A stretch of 11,146 nt of DNA from Microcaldota archaeon (lineage in GTDB: Archaea > Micrarchaeota > Micrarchaeia > Micrarchaeales > CABMGC01): positions 1 to 11,146 of the forward strand of contig JAGWHA010000019.1 of the NCBI GenBank assembly GCA_028867095.1, written 5' to 3'. Made by a program: the position numbers and the translations under genes. Shown here in pieces: positions 11,019 through 11,146 of this stretch. The notes beneath the pieces are model-generated. The model was not told the DNA's origin and did no database searches. It worked only from the letters and a program-made list of their open reading frames with translations. How positions within the stretch are numbered: position 1 is the stretch's first letter; every line of letters starts with the position of its first letter.

Positions 11019-11089
11019 GGGCTCGTGGTCCAGTGGTAAGACGTTACCCTCACACGGTAAAGACAGGAGTCCGATTCTCCTCGGGCCCA
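11019..11089 (+). tRNA. tRNA-Val (anticodon CAC)
   Basis: A 71-nt cloverleaf. The acceptor is GGGCTCG/CGGGCCC with one G-U pair and A73 at 11089. The D stem is GTC/GAC with the conserved GG. The anticodon arm is TTACC-CTCACAC-GGTAA with anticodon CAC at 11051-11053. The variable loop has 4 nt and the T arm is AGGAG-TCCGATT-CTCCT. There is no intron and no encoded CCA. As in tRNA-Thr in this window, T-loop position 55 is C (base 11071) instead of U. TTTT follows at once (11090-11093) as a likely terminator. Confidence 0.92.
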
Positions 11090-11093
11090 TTTT
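11090..11093 (+). terminator. T-run terminator after tRNA-Val
   Basis: TTTT directly follows the discriminator base of tRNA-Val, with further Ts nearby (TCTGATTCT). This is a plausible short archaeal terminator; there is no hairpin. Confidence 0.35.
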
Positions 11094-11111
11094 CTGATTC
11101 TGGCGCGGCGG

Positions 11112-11146
11112 TTAAGCCTCCTTTATCACTTGGTACTGCTGGTGCT
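11112..11146 (-). CDS. Possible 3' end of an unidentified leftward gene (partial)
   Basis: Reading leftward from the right edge, one frame gives HQQYQVIKEA and then a TAA stop (complement of 11112-11114). The composition is protein-like and the direction would converge on tRNA-Val, but eleven codons prove little. The other frames on both strands are no more informative at this length. Confidence 0.3.
   Translation of the reverse strand, partial: HQQYQVIKEA

Noticed and set aside
1..11146. CRISPR array, transposon, integrase or attachment site
   Set aside because: I found no regularly spaced repeats, transposase or integrase motifs, or duplicated tRNA 3' ends. The three tRNAs give no sign of an integrated element.

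Overview
The window is archaeal chromosomal DNA. The evidence is a PAC2-type proteasome assembly chaperone ending in a HbYX-like tail, TATA boxes about 25-30 nt upstream of start codons (short-leader or leaderless transcripts), tRNA genes without encoded CCA, a tRNA with a probable bulge-helix-type intron, and PduO- and ScpAB-type housekeeping genes. Composition is moderate, with no obvious foreign island, transposon, CRISPR array or rRNA. The non-canonical tRNA intron would suit a euryarchaeon or a DPANN/Micrarchaeota-like lineage, but nothing here fixes the species.

Layout, left to right. (1) Positions 1-207: the 5' end of an unidentified leftward gene and a divergent promoter region. (2) 208-1054: the PAC2 chaperone gene followed after 8 nt by tRNA-Leu(UAA), which carries about 21 extra bases in its D arm. 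(3) 1061-1607: a leftward GNAT acetyltransferase and a rightward tRNA-Thr(GGU) that share one AT-rich promoter core. (4) 1632-3416: a strong hairpin, a small two-helix membrane protein and a DEAD-box RNA helicase with a long Gly/Arg tail, both genes leftward. (5) 3623-6205: a rightward three-gene ABC-2 exporter operon (one ATPase, two permeases) joined by TGA-ATG junctions with no spacing. (6) 6202-8622: a leftward operon of a P5C-dehydrogenase-type aldehyde dehydrogenase, a DUF192 protein and a small FMN-binding split-barrel protein. (7) 8752-9919: the condensin subunits scpA-scpB, rightward. (8) 9923-10958: leftward PduO-type cobalamin adenosyltransferase followed by a four-helix membrane protein with its own promoter. 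(9) 11019-11089: tRNA-Val(CAC), divergent from the adenosyltransferase and sharing its promoter spacer. (10) The extreme right edge may hold the 3' end of another leftward gene.

The genes are mostly core housekeeping (proteasome assembly, chromosome organisation, RNA remodelling, translation, B12 cofactor synthesis) plus one exporter and one oxidoreductase operon. I did not find a new multi-gene defence or mobile system. The points most worth a second look are in the RNA: a predicted 21-nt D-arm intron in tRNA-Leu, and C instead of the near-universal U55 in the T loops of both tRNA-Thr and tRNA-Val. Also notable are the repeated use of one symmetric TATA region for a tRNA and a divergent protein gene, several dyads at promoters, and the RGG-like helicase tail.
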